Source: Calidihabitans tengchongensis (GTDB taxonomy: Bacteria > Sysuimicrobiota > Sysuimicrobiia > Sysuimicrobiales > Kaftiobacteriaceae). Taken from it: DNA of 64,000 nucleotides. The position numbers and the translations under genes are program-made. Numbering within the stretch: the stretch's first letter is position 1; the number at the start of each line of letters is the position of its first letter. Where the stretch lies: NCBI GenBank assembly GCA_031459615.1, contig JAVKIE010000005.1:62001-126000 (forward strand), read 5' to 3'. Under the pieces are notes generated by a model, which searched no databases, was not told where the DNA came from, and saw only the letters and a program-made list of their open reading frames with translations. This document shows, piece after piece, positions 57,058-64,000 of this stretch.

Positions 57058-57606
57058 ATGGACCGCCGGGAAGGATTGCGGAAGATCCGCCGGAGCGTCT
57101 GGGAGTTCGTCCGGACGGTGGTGGTCGCCTTCGTCCTCGCGCAGCTGATCATGGTGTCGGTGGCCCAGGCATTCCAGGTGGAACAGTACTCGATGGAACC
57201 CACCCTGCTCCCCCACGACCGCGTCCTGGTGGACAAGATCTCCTACCGCCTGCGCGGCCCCCATCGGGGAGACGTGATTGTCCTGCGCTATCCTCTCAAC
57301 CCGCAGCGGAACTACATCAAGCGGATCGTGGCGCTGCCGGGGGATGCGGTGGAGATCCGCGACGGCCGGCTGATCGTCAACGGGACGCCGGTCGACGAGC
57401 CGTACCTCAACGGCAGGCCGCAGGGCAGCTTCGGTCCGGTCGTGATCCCCGACGACGCGGTGTTCGTCCTGGGCGACAACCGCAACAACAGCGAGGACAG
57501 CCGGGCGTTCGGGCCCCTGAAGTCGGAGTTCATCGTGGGGCAGGCCGTGCTCATATACTGGCCTTTCCCCAGAGCCCGGCTGCTGGTCGGCGGCCGCGGC
57601 AGGTAG
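57058..57606 (+). CDS. lepB: Signal peptidase I
   Basis: Membrane-bound Ser-Lys protease that removes signal peptides of exported proteins, 182 aa. One N-terminal transmembrane helix (FVRTVVVAFVLAQLIMVSVA) is followed by QYSMEPTLLPHDRVLVDK with the catalytic Ser (about 45). NYIKRIVALPGDAVEI carries the catalytic Lys (about 88), and VFVLGDNRNNSEDSRAFGP is box E. It is the short single-helix type. The ATG is 11 nt after a TATTCT (57042-57047), too close for a -10 unless an upstream or different start is used. The SRP RNA gene on the opposite strand follows 140 nt downstream. Confidence 0.95.
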   Translation: MDRREGLRKIRRSVWEFVRTVVVAFVLAQLIMVSVAQAFQVEQYSMEPTLLPHDRVLVDKISYRLRGPHRGDVIVLRYPLNPQRNYIKRIVALPGDAVEIRDGRLIVNGTPVDEPYLNGRPQGSFGPVVIPDDAVFVLGDNRNNSEDSRAFGPLKSEFIVGQAVLIYWPFPRARLLVGGRGR

Positions 57607-57695
57607 CCGTCCAGGGTGACCGGTGCCGTCGGGCGCGACCGTCACCCGCCCGGTACAAGGCCTCCAACTCCTGACCTCCCGCCCCTGACCGCCGC

Positions 57696-57740
57696 CCCCT
57701 TCTCCCTTCTTCCTTCTTCCCTCTTCCCTCTTCCCTTTCT
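57696..57740. repeat. Polypyrimidine simple-sequence tract
   Basis: A stretch of CTTCC/CTTCCCT units on the plus strand (purine-only on the minus strand) between lepB and the 3' end of the SRP RNA. It gives no hairpin. Confidence 0.7.
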
Positions 57741-57748
57741 ATTGGGAG

Positions 57749-58020
57749 CGGCCGTGCACCCGTCGTCGACGCCCGCCGCCCCAGGCGGGATCGGGGTCGC
57801 CGGCTCCGACCGGGCTGCCCTGCGGCACCCGGGAGATCTGACGTACCGTTGCTTCCTTCCGGACCTGGCGGGGTTGGTCAGGTCCCGGCGCGCAGGACCC
57901 GGTCCTCGTCGCCACGTGTCCCGGCCAGACCCTGAACGGCGCCGCCTCGGACGGGAGTTCAGCCCCGCTATAGCGGATTGCGGGTACAGGGAACCGCTAG
58001 CTCCCCGCCTAGCACGGCCG
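57749..58020 (-). ncRNA. ffs: Signal recognition particle RNA, long (Alu-domain) type
   Basis: On the minus strand the tetraloop domain reads CAGGTCCGGAAGGAAGCAAC (near 57845-57875), the conserved Ffh-binding helix 8. Upstream, GTGCTAGGCGGGGAGCTAGC and GGTTCCCTGTACCCGCAATC match the 5' Alu-type domain of Bacillus-like SRP RNA. Further on come GGGTCCTGCGC and GTGCCGCAGGGC. The ends GGCCGTGC and GCACGGCC (58012-58019 and 57750-57757) pair perfectly, fixing a length near 270 nt. Limits are accurate to a few nucleotides. It lies upstream of, and opposite to, dnaX, with the CPBP gene between. Confidence 0.95.
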
Positions 58021-58025
58021 GCACC

Positions 58026-58031
58026 ATTGTA
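58026..58031 (-). promoter_or_regulatory. -10 element of the SRP RNA
   Basis: TACAAT on the minus strand lies 6 nt before the predicted RNA 5' end; no clear -35. Confidence 0.5.
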
Positions 58032-58052
58032 CACCCGACCGGCGGGCGCCAC

Positions 58053-59066
58053 TCACACATTCCAGTTGTTCAGGATGGCCAGGACGGCCACGAGGTTGTT
58101 GATGCCGTGGACCACCATGGGCCCGACCAGTGAGCCGGTGCGCTGGTACAGTACCGCGAGCACCACGCCCAGCAGGAGGATGGGCAGGAAGTGTATCACC
58201 TGCTGGTGGACGGCCGCGAAGACGACGGCGGAAACCGCCGTGGCCAGCGCCGGGCTGTGGGGGCGCAGCGCTCCGTACAGGAGCCCCCGGAAGTACAGCT
58301 CTTCCCCCACGGGCACCAGCACGCACACCAGCACCACCACCCACGCCAGCTCGACGCCGGTCAGCGGCCCGCGCAGGATGCCCGCCAGCACGTCCCGGGC
58401 GTGCTCGGCCTCCGCCATCGCCTCGGCGCGCTCGCGGCCCACCAGCAGACCGATGGCCCACACCGCCAGGTGCTCGGCGCCCACGCTGAGGGACACGCTG
58501 GCCGCGCCCACCGCCAGCCCCACCGCCGCCGTCTGCGGCCACGCCCGCAGGGTCAGGCCCACGGCCGACCCCGGCAGGCGGTAGCGCCGACGCACGACAT
58601 ACAGGGCGAGGCCCACGAACAGCGCGTTCTGGGCCACCGCCACCGCCGACAGCACCGGGAGGGCGGACGTCACCTCCAGCCCCAGGGCCTGGGCCGCCAC
58701 CGGCAGGGTGACCAGAAACACCACCGCCACCCCGACCGCCTCCCCCAGGCCCCAGTGGCCCGGCGGGGCGTCGAACGCCAGCGGGTGGCCGCAGTGCAGG
58801 CAGGACGCCCGGTGGCTGAGCGTCGGGCGCCCGCACACGGGGCAGTGGATGGTCCTCCCCACGGGTCGGGCGGCCAGCAGGTACAGGGGGAGGAAGACCG
58901 GCAGGGCCACCAGGGTCCCCACCGCCCACACCCACACTTCGGCCTCGGGTCCGGACAGGCGCGCCCGCGCGTCCCGCCACACCCACGCGGCCGCCAGCGC
59001 CGACGCCAGGGCGAAGGCGGTCAGGCCGGCAGGGATGACCTGTCCCAGGGACGACTGCGCGACCAC
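58053..59066 (-). CDS. CPBP-family intramembrane metalloprotease with zinc ribbon
   Basis: A 337-aa membrane protein. An N-terminal double-helix region is followed by a four-cysteine zinc ribbon (HCPVCGRPTLSHRASCLHCG, about 74-93). About seven further helices carry the CPBP/Abi motifs: LVPVGEELYFRGLLYGAL (EExxxR), FAAVHQQ and the HGINNL segment. Such proteins process lipidated or membrane peptides; targets are unknown. GTG start at 59066 with weak ribosome site. It lies between the SRP RNA and dnaX and runs opposite to dnaX. Confidence 0.88.
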   Translation of the reverse strand: MVAQSSLGQVIPAGLTAFALASALAAAWVWRDARARLSGPEAEVWVWAVGTLVALPVFLPLYLLAARPVGRTIHCPVCGRPTLSHRASCLHCGHPLAFDAPPGHWGLGEAVGVAVVFLVTLPVAAQALGLEVTSALPVLSAVAVAQNALFVGLALYVVRRRYRLPGSAVGLTLRAWPQTAAVGLAVGAASVSLSVGAEHLAVWAIGLLVGRERAEAMAEAEHARDVLAGILRGPLTGVELAWVVVLVCVLVPVGEELYFRGLLYGALRPHSPALATAVSAVVFAAVHQQVIHFLPILLLGVVLAVLYQRTGSLVGPMVVHGINNLVAVLAILNNWNV

Positions 59067-59149
59067 CGCGCGGTGGATTTCGTCGCGCCACAGGAGATGC
59101 CTGCCACCTGGCGAAATGCTGCGTGGAGTTCCAGTGGGCGAGGGAGTCC

Positions 59150-60790
59150 ATGTCCCACCTGTCCTTCTATCGGAAGTGGCGGCCCCGGACGTTCGAAGAG
59201 GTCATCGGTCAGGAACGGGTGACGCGGACCCTGCAGAACGCCATCCGCGCCCAGCGGGTGGTGCACGCCTACCTGTTCGCCGGCCATCGGGGGACCGGCA
59301 AGACCACCACCGCCCGCATCCTGGCCAAGGCCCTGAACTGCGCCCAGGGGCCCACGCCCACCCCGTGCAACGCCTGCGCCCAGTGCGAGGCCATCGGCGG
59401 GGGCTACGCGGTGGACGTCATCGAGATCGATGCGGCCAGCAACCGCGGGATCGAGGAGATCCGGGAGCTGCGGGACCGGATCCGCCTGGCGCCCGCCGAG
59501 GCGCGGTACAAGGTCTACATCATCGACGAGGCGCACATGCTCACCCCCGAAGCCGCCAACGCGCTGCTCAAGACCCTGGAGGAGCCCCCGGCCCACGCCG
59601 TCCTCATCCTGGTCACCACCGAGCCCCACCGGCTGCCTCCCACCATCCTCTCCCGGTGCCAGCGGTTCGACTTCCGCCGGGTCAGCAGCCGGGAGATCGT
59701 CGCCCGGCTGCGCCACATCGCCCGGGAGGAGGGGTTTGCGGTGGACGAGCGGGCGCTGACCCTGATCGCGGCCAGCGCCGACGGCTCGGTGCGCGACGCC
59801 GAATCGATGCTGGACCAGCTGGTCGCCTTCGCCCAGGGGCCCGTCACCGCCGACGACGTGGTGGCGGTCCTGGGCCTGGTGGAAGAGGAGACGGCGCTGC
59901 GGCTGGCGGACGCGGTGATCGCCCGCGACCCCACCGCCTGCCTGGCGCTGGTCCACCAGGCCGCCGCCGACGGGCGGGACGCCCGCCAGCTCCTGCGCGC
60001 GCTGCTGGACCACTTCCGCGACCTGCTGGTGGTCGCCACGGGGTCCCGGGACGCCGAGCTGCTGGACACCACCGAGGCCCGGCTGGCAGCCCTCAGCGCC
60101 CAGGCCGAACGGACGTCGGTGGAGGACATCCTGCGGGCGCTGGCGGTTCTGTCGGCCACCGAGGCCGAGGCCCGCTGGAACCCGCAGCCGCGGCTGCTGC
60201 TGGAGATGGCGCTGGTCCGCCTGTGCCGGCCCGAGATGGATCCGACCCTGGAAGGCCTGCGGGCGCGCCTGCGCCTGCTGGAGCAGAAAATCGCCGGCGC
60301 CCCCGCGCCCGCGGCACCGGCCCCGGCCTCCACCCCGGAGCCCCCCCGCCCCGCCCCGCGGCCCGAGGAACCCGCCCCCCGGGAAGCGGAGGAGCCCGCT
60401 CCCGCGCCATCGCCGGCTGACCCCCCACCGGCCGTCGACCTGAACCAGGTCCGGCAGCTGTGGGGGCGCATCCTGGAGGAGGTCAAGCGCACCAAGATGT
60501 TCTGCCACGCGCTGCTGATCGAGGGCGTCCCCCTCCGGGTGGAGGGCTCCACCCTGGTGGTGGGGCTGCGGGCGGGCTACAACTTTCACGTGGACAACCT
60601 GCACCGCCCGGAAAACCGCGCCGTCGTCGAGGGGGCCCTGGAGCGGGTGCTGCAGCGCCGGCTGCGCCTGCACTGCACCCTCATCGAGACCCTTCCCGAA
60701 CCCACCCCTCCGCCGGTGGCGGACCCGGTGGTGGCCCGGGCGGCCGAACTGTTCGGAGCCCAGATCCTGGAGGTCAAGCCGCTGGACTGA
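59150..60790 (+). CDS. dnaX: DNA polymerase III subunit gamma/tau
   Basis: Clamp-loader ATPase, 546 aa. SFYRKWRPRTFEEVIGQERV opens the AAA+ module. Walker A is GHRGTGKT (about 45-52), zinc cysteines lie at about 64, 73, 76 and 79, YIIDEAHMLTPEAANALLK is Walker B, and LSRCQRFDFRRV is the sensor/SRC motif. A Pro/Ala/Glu-rich linker (about 380-440) leads to a C-terminal tau-like domain. No slippery A-run for programmed frameshifting was seen. The ATG at 59150 has GGGAG close upstream; a GTG at 59123 is possible. Followed by ybaB and recR. Confidence 0.96.
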   Translation: MSHLSFYRKWRPRTFEEVIGQERVTRTLQNAIRAQRVVHAYLFAGHRGTGKTTTARILAKALNCAQGPTPTPCNACAQCEAIGGGYAVDVIEIDAASNRGIEEIRELRDRIRLAPAEARYKVYIIDEAHMLTPEAANALLKTLEEPPAHAVLILVTTEPHRLPPTILSRCQRFDFRRVSSREIVARLRHIAREEGFAVDERALTLIAASADGSVRDAESMLDQLVAFAQGPVTADDVVAVLGLVEEETALRLADAVIARDPTACLALVHQAAADGRDARQLLRALLDHFRDLLVVATGSRDAELLDTTEARLAALSAQAERTSVEDILRALAVLSATEAEARWNPQPRLLLEMALVRLCRPEMDPTLEGLRARLRLLEQKIAGAPAPAAPAPASTPEPPRPAPRPEEPAPREAEEPAPAPSPADPPPAVDLNQVRQLWGRILEEVKRTKMFCHALLIEGVPLRVEGSTLVVGLRAGYNFHVDNLHRPENRAVVEGALERVLQRRLRLHCTLIETLPEPTPPPVADPVVARAAELFGAQILEVKPLD

Positions 60791-60836
60791 CGCGGGCGCC
60801 GGACAGGCGCTCCGGAGGCGCGAGGGCGGTGAGGGC

Positions 60837-61133
60837 GTGAAGGACGTGGGCCGGCTGATGAAGCAGATGCAGCGCCTGCAGCAGGATATGGCGCGGCTGC
60901 AGGAAGAGCTGCGCCAGGAGCGCGTGGAGGCCGCCGCGGGGGGCGGGGTCGTCCGGGCGGTGGTCGACGGCCACGGGGACGTGGTGGATCTGACCATTGA
61001 CCCCTCGGTGGTGGATCCCGCCGACGTGCAGATGCTGACCGACCTGATCGTGGCCGCCGTCACCGCGGCCCAGCGGGCGGCCCGGGAGCGGGCGGAGGAG
61101 AAGATGCGCGCCCTGGGCGGCGGCCTGCCCTAG
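60837..61133 (+). CDS. ybaB: YbaB/EbfC nucleoid-associated protein
   Basis: A 98-aa DNA-binding dimer protein. RLMKQMQRLQQDMARLQEEL forms the first helix; VVRAVVDGHGDVVDLTIDPS and the helical ADVQMLTDLIVAAVTAAQRA follow. GTG start at 60837, 46 nt after dnaX; usual partner between dnaX and recR. Confidence 0.94.
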   Translation: MKDVGRLMKQMQRLQQDMARLQEELRQERVEAAAGGGVVRAVVDGHGDVVDLTIDPSVVDPADVQMLTDLIVAAVTAAQRAARERAEEKMRALGGGLP

Positions 61134-61183
61134 GGGCTCTCCGGCCTCCCGGCGGGCTGCTGGCCCGGGGGCCGGCGCCGGGG

Positions 61184-61189
61184 TATGCT
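61184..61189 (+). promoter_or_regulatory. Possible internal -10 before recR
   Basis: TATGCT in GGGTATGCTAAGAG lies 24 nt before the recR GTG, suggesting an internal promoter as well as read-through from dnaX-ybaB. Confidence 0.4.
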
Positions 61190-61213
61190 AAGAGCGGACT
61201 CCGATCCGCCGGT

Positions 61214-61816
61214 GTGACGCCTGTGTACCCGGAGCCCCTGGCCCGCCTGATCGCCGAGCTGTCCAAGATGCCCACCGTGGGGCCCAAGACGGCCCAGCGG
61301 CTGGCCTTCCACATCCTCCGGATGCCTGCCGAGGACGCCAGCCGCCTGGCCCAGGCGATCCTGGACGCCAAGGCGCAGATCCGGTACTGCAGCATCTGCT
61401 TCCACATCACCGATTCCGACCCGTGCGCCATCTGCTCCAACCCCACCCGCACCCGCAGCGTGATCTGCGTCGTGGAGGATCCCCGGGATGTCCTGGCCAT
61501 GGAGCGGACCCGGGAGTACCGGGGGCTGTATCACGTGCTTCACGGCGCCATCTCTCCTCTGGACGGGGTGGGACCCGACGACCTGAAGATCGCCGAGCTG
61601 CTGCGCCGGGTGCAGGACGGCGAGGTCCGGGAGGTGATCATCGCCACCAACCCCCGGGTGGAGGGTGAGGCCACCGCCCTGTACCTGGCCCGCATCCTCA
61701 AGCCTCTGGGCGTCCGGGTGACGCGCATCGCCCACGGGCTGCCCGTGGGCGCCGACCTGGAGTACGCCGACGAGGTCACCCTGGCGAAGGCCCTCGAGGG
61801 ACGGCGGGAGATGTAG
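61214..61816 (+). CDS. recR: Recombination protein RecR
   Basis: Works with RecO/RecF in gap repair. The 200-aa protein shows the HhH region (LSKMPTVGPKTAQRLAFHIL), the zinc finger (CSICFHITDSDPCAIC) and the Toprim domain (ICVVEDPRDVLAMERTREYR, LHGAISPLDGVGPDDLKI, IATNPRVEGEATALYLARIL). The GTG start at 61214 has a weak ribosome site. Confidence 0.96.
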   Translation: MTPVYPEPLARLIAELSKMPTVGPKTAQRLAFHILRMPAEDASRLAQAILDAKAQIRYCSICFHITDSDPCAICSNPTRTRSVICVVEDPRDVLAMERTREYRGLYHVLHGAISPLDGVGPDDLKIAELLRRVQDGEVREVIIATNPRVEGEATALYLARILKPLGVRVTRIAHGLPVGADLEYADEVTLAKALEGRREM

Positions 61817-61839
61817 CCGGGCCTGCGCAGGAGTGTTCC

Positions 61840-63054
61840 GTGCCGCCCCGGTTCGCCGCCGTCCGCTCCCGCAACTTCCGCCTCCTGTGGCTGGGCCTGC
61901 TGATCTCCCACACCGGCACCTGGATGGCCAGCGTGGGCATCGGCTGGACGGTGTACGCCCTGACCGGCTCCCCTCTGTACCTGGGGCTGAACAGCCTGGC
62001 GTTCGCCGCGCCGATGCTGGTCTTGCCGATCATCGGCGGGGTGGTGGCGGACCGGGTGCCCCGGGTCCGCCTGATGATGCTCTGCCAGGCGGGCATGATG
62101 GCCGGCGCGGCGGCTCTGGCCATCCTGGCCCACACCGGCCACCTGCGGGTGGAGGTCATCATCGCGCTGAATTTCCTCGAAGGCGTCTTCCTGGCGTTTG
62201 AGAACCCCACCCGCCAGGCCCTGATCCCCGACCTGGTGGCTCCCGACGCGCTCCTGAGCGCCGTATCCCTGGCCGGGGCCTCCTACCAGAGCGCGGCCTT
62301 CCTGGGCCCCGCGCTGGCCGGAGCGGTCCTGAGCGCCGTGGGCAACGAGCGGGTGTACATCCTCTTCTACCTGAATGCCGTGTCTTTCGGGGCCGTGCTG
62401 CTGTCGCTGGCCCTCCTGCGGGGCGTCCCCGAGCGCCGGGCGGCGGGCTCTGGCGGAAGCGTGTGGCACTACCTGCGGGAGGGGCTGCGGTATGTGCGGG
62501 AGACGCCGGCCACCCGGACCCTCATCGCCCTGGCCCTGGTGGTGAGCGTGTGTGGCCGGTCCTACGTGGCGCTGCTGCCCGTGTTCGCCCGGGACATCCT
62601 GGCGGTGGGCGCGCGGGGGCTGGGGTTCCTGCTGGCGGCGCCCGGGGCGGGGACCATCGCGGGATCGCTGCTGCTGGCCGCGCGAGGGGACATCCGCCAC
62701 CGGGGGCGGTATTACGTCCTGGCCAACCTGGGGTTTGCCGCCTGCCTGGCCGCTTTTGTCCTGTCCCGCCACGTCGCGCTGTCCCTGGCAATGCTGTTCG
62801 TCGGCGGCGGGCTGGTGGCCACCGCCGGCACCACCCTGGTGACCATGCTCCAGGAACGTACCCCGCCCCAGGTGCGGGGACGGGTCCTCAGCCTGATCAC
62901 CATGACCTTCATCGGTGCCCCCTCCCTGGGGGGCCTGCTGATGGGGGCCACGGCCACCGCCGCGGGCGCGCCGGCCGCCCTGCTGGCCGGGGCGGCGGTG
63001 GTGGCGACTGCGATGCTCTCCGCCGGGGCACGCACGGTGATGACAGAACGCTAG
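61840..63054 (+). CDS. Major facilitator superfamily transporter (EntS-like)
   Basis: A 404-aa membrane protein with 10-12 helices. FAAVRSRNFRLLWLGLLISH, GGVVADRVPRVRLMML (the A-loop motif) and LIPDLVAPDALLSAVSLAGA are typical of the EntS/MFS_3 efflux group. The substrate is unknown. The GTG has AGGAG 6 nt upstream and lies 23 nt after recR, so it may be cotranscribed. Confidence 0.9.
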   Translation: MPPRFAAVRSRNFRLLWLGLLISHTGTWMASVGIGWTVYALTGSPLYLGLNSLAFAAPMLVLPIIGGVVADRVPRVRLMMLCQAGMMAGAAALAILAHTGHLRVEVIIALNFLEGVFLAFENPTRQALIPDLVAPDALLSAVSLAGASYQSAAFLGPALAGAVLSAVGNERVYILFYLNAVSFGAVLLSLALLRGVPERRAAGSGGSVWHYLREGLRYVRETPATRTLIALALVVSVCGRSYVALLPVFARDILAVGARGLGFLLAAPGAGTIAGSLLLAARGDIRHRGRYYVLANLGFAACLAAFVLSRHVALSLAMLFVGGGLVATAGTTLVTMLQERTPPQVRGRVLSLITMTFIGAPSLGGLLMGATATAAGAPAALLAGAAVVATAMLSAGARTVMTER

Positions 63055-63071
63055 AGAACGCCAGGCTGCCG

Positions 63072-63101
63072 TTGCGGGTATGCGGACGGCTCCCGTATAC
63101 T
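63072..63101 (+). promoter_or_regulatory. Promoter before the YkuK-like gene
   Basis: TTGCGG (63072-63077), an 18-nt spacer and TATACT (63096-63101) lie 19 nt before the ATG. Confidence 0.6.
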
Positions 63102-63120
63102 GAAATCCGAGGCGCCAGCG

Positions 63121-63591
63121 ATGGATTTCTATAGCCCGACCTACGGCCGGCTGACCTTCCGGCAGATGTTCGAGAGGCTGGTCGACTTCATCAACGAGGA
63201 CCCCGACCAGCGCTATCACCTCATCGTCGGCACCGACTCCCTGCTGGGAGACCGCACCTGCTTCGTGACGGCCGTCATCATCCACCGGGTGGGCCGCGGC
63301 GGGCGGTACTTCTTCCGGAAAACCTACCAGCGCAAGATGGCCAGCCTGCGCCAGCGGATTCTGGTGGAGACGTCCCTCAGCCTGGAGACTGCCGGCCTGC
63401 TCAGCGCCGAACTGTCCCGCAACGGCCACGCGGAGCTGCCGGTGGAGATTCACCTGGACGTGGGCCCCAACGGCGACACCAAGCAGATCATCCGCGAGGT
63501 GGTGGGCATGGTGAACGGCTCGGGCTACCTGGCCGTCACCAAGCCCGACGCCTACGGCGCCACCAAAGTCGCCGACAAGCACTCCAAATAG
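63121..63591 (+). CDS. YkuK-like (DUF458) RNase H-fold protein
   Basis: A 156-aa protein of the DUF458 family. YHLIVGTDSLLGDRTCFVTA has the first acidic RNase H-type strand, RVGRGGRYFFRKTYQRKMAS follows, and VEIHLDVGPNGDTKQIIREV with the Asp pair and KVADKHSK complete it. Distantly related to RNase H; function unknown, common in endospore-forming and other terrabacteria. Own promoter; no ribosome site of note. Confidence 0.88.
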   Translation: MDFYSPTYGRLTFRQMFERLVDFINEDPDQRYHLIVGTDSLLGDRTCFVTAVIIHRVGRGGRYFFRKTYQRKMASLRQRILVETSLSLETAGLLSAELSRNGHAELPVEIHLDVGPNGDTKQIIREVVGMVNGSGYLAVTKPDAYGATKVADKHSK

Positions 63592-63605
63592 CACACCCGC
63601 CGCAC

Positions 63606-63647
63606 CACGCCCGGAACACCCCGGACGCCGCCCGGGGCGTGGGCGTG
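63606..63647. terminator. Possible bidirectional terminator hairpin
   Basis: CACGCCC (63606-63612) and GGGCGTG (63641-63647) can pair around an inner ACGCC/GGCGT stem between two convergent genes. There is no T-tract, so it is only a candidate. Confidence 0.3.
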
Positions 63648-63661
63648 TCCCGTTTCCGCCG

Positions 63662-64000
63662 TCAGTTGCGGGTTTCCGGCTGCCAGCCGTACACGGGGAG
63701 GATGTCCACCGGCGCGTAGTCGTCGGTGAGGACCGGCACGTCCGCGGTGCGCACGGGCCGGTCGTAGAAGTCCCGCAGCGCCGACCGGGTGACCAGCTCG
63801 GAGATGGCCCGCCGGCGCTGCAGCGCGTCCAGGCGGGCCGCGAGGATCGGGGCCGTCAGGCCCGGCGTGTCCGTGGCAAACAGCAGGATCGTCCGGGTGG
63901 CCTCCTCTTCCCGCCCGGCCGCAAACCCCACCGCAAACACGTACAGGCCGGCGAACTCGGCGGCGTAGGTGCGGTAGATGGCCCGGAACAGGGCGCTGTT
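63662..64000 (-). CDS. Spermidine-synthase-like protein, C-terminal part (partial)
   Basis: A frame entering from the right edge and stopping at 63662 gives 112 residues. ALFRAIYRTYAAEFAGLYVF, FATDTPGLTAPILAARLDAL and the ending PVLTDDYAPVDILPVYGWQP resemble the end of spermidine synthase/methyltransferase-like proteins, in which DDYAPVD is a common tail. The catalytic part lies beyond the window, so activity cannot be judged; many such proteins are fused to membrane domains. Confidence 0.75.
   Translation of the reverse strand, partial: NSALFRAIYRTYAAEFAGLYVFAVGFAAGREEEATRTILLFATDTPGLTAPILAARLDALQRRRAISELVTRSALRDFYDRPVRTADVPVLTDDYAPVDILPVYGWQPETRN

Noticed and set aside
57696..57740. Pyrimidine tract as a terminator for lepB
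   Set aside because: There is no adjacent stem-loop in the correct order and the tract is mostly C, not T.
59150..60790. Programmed frameshift producing a separate gamma subunit of DnaX
   Set aside because: No A-rich slippery heptamer is present in the linker-coding region.
59021..61063. A 680-codon minus-strand frame opposite dnaX and ybaB
   Set aside because: The sense strand encodes well-conserved proteins and the antisense product is compositionally biased.

Overview
The window is about 64 kb of very GC-rich bacterial DNA. Genes are densely packed, GTG starts are frequent, and many neighbours overlap by 4 nt (ATGA or GTGA). Two runs of exactly 97 N mark scaffold joins, so this is probably a metagenome-assembled or draft genome. 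The long Alu-domain type SRP RNA (57.7-58.0 kb) near dnaX-ybaB-recR, together with DUF1844, DUF309, YkuK-like and menaquinone (MenA/MenG) genes, points to a terrabacterial lineage such as Armatimonadota/Sysuimicrobiota (CSP1-3), Chloroflexota or a high-GC Bacillota relative, rather than a proteobacterium. I cannot fix the phylum from sequence alone.

Layout. 0-4 kb: nucleoside diphosphate kinase, gamma-glutamyltransferase, and two convergent HhH-GPD DNA glycosylases (short MutY-like and Nth). 4.1-10.6 kb: the most unusual locus. A minus-strand chain of six genes, each overlapping the next by 4 nt, runs TetR, FMN-binding split barrel protein, NMT1-type binding protein, ABC ATPase, an ABC permease fused in frame to MenA, and MenG/UbiE. 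It is divergent from a second UbiA-family prenyltransferase across a perfect 18-bp palindrome. 10.8-18 kb: a chimeric pseudogene, inositol monophosphatase, GNAT, an M24 peptidase-like protein, DUF1028, a uroporphyrinogen decarboxylase-family protein and aconitase. 18-26 kb: a peptide-type ABC transporter with a FadR-type regulator, divergent from a TAXI-TRAP transporter with DUF1850. 26-29 kb: DUF1844, DUF255 and DUF309 proteins.

29.3-33.2 kb is a tRNA-rich, repeat-rich and decayed zone. It holds three tRNAs, an inverted tRNA fragment, several copies of a composite palindromic repeat, a frameshifted cupin gene and the ruins of a second TAXI-TRAP/DUF1850 locus. 33-41 kb carries PhoD with a UgpBAE-like ABC system, a tripartite tricarboxylate transporter (TctCBA) and an Nth-like glycosylase without an iron-sulfur cluster. 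42-51.8 kb looks like a lower-GC accessory island: a GntR regulator divergent from a minus-strand set encoding a zinc dehydrogenase, a split ADP-forming acyl-CoA synthetase, a cysteine-synthase-fold enzyme, an NMT1/SsuBC-type ABC importer and a NodB-like protein. This reads as a catabolic unit for an unidentified imported acid. 52-64 kb returns to core genes: a class II aminoacyl-tRNA synthetase cut by a gap, an XRE-TPR regulator, two tRNA-Ser genes, a cupredoxin, a Crp/Fnr regulator, lepB, SRP RNA, a CPBP protease, dnaX-ybaB-recR, an MFS transporter, a YkuK-like protein and the end of a spermidine-synthase-like gene.

Taken together, the genes suggest a heterotrophic menaquinone-using bacterium that scavenges organic acids, peptides and phosphorus compounds through many binding-protein-dependent transporters. 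Functions below are family-level readings by eye; no database search was run.
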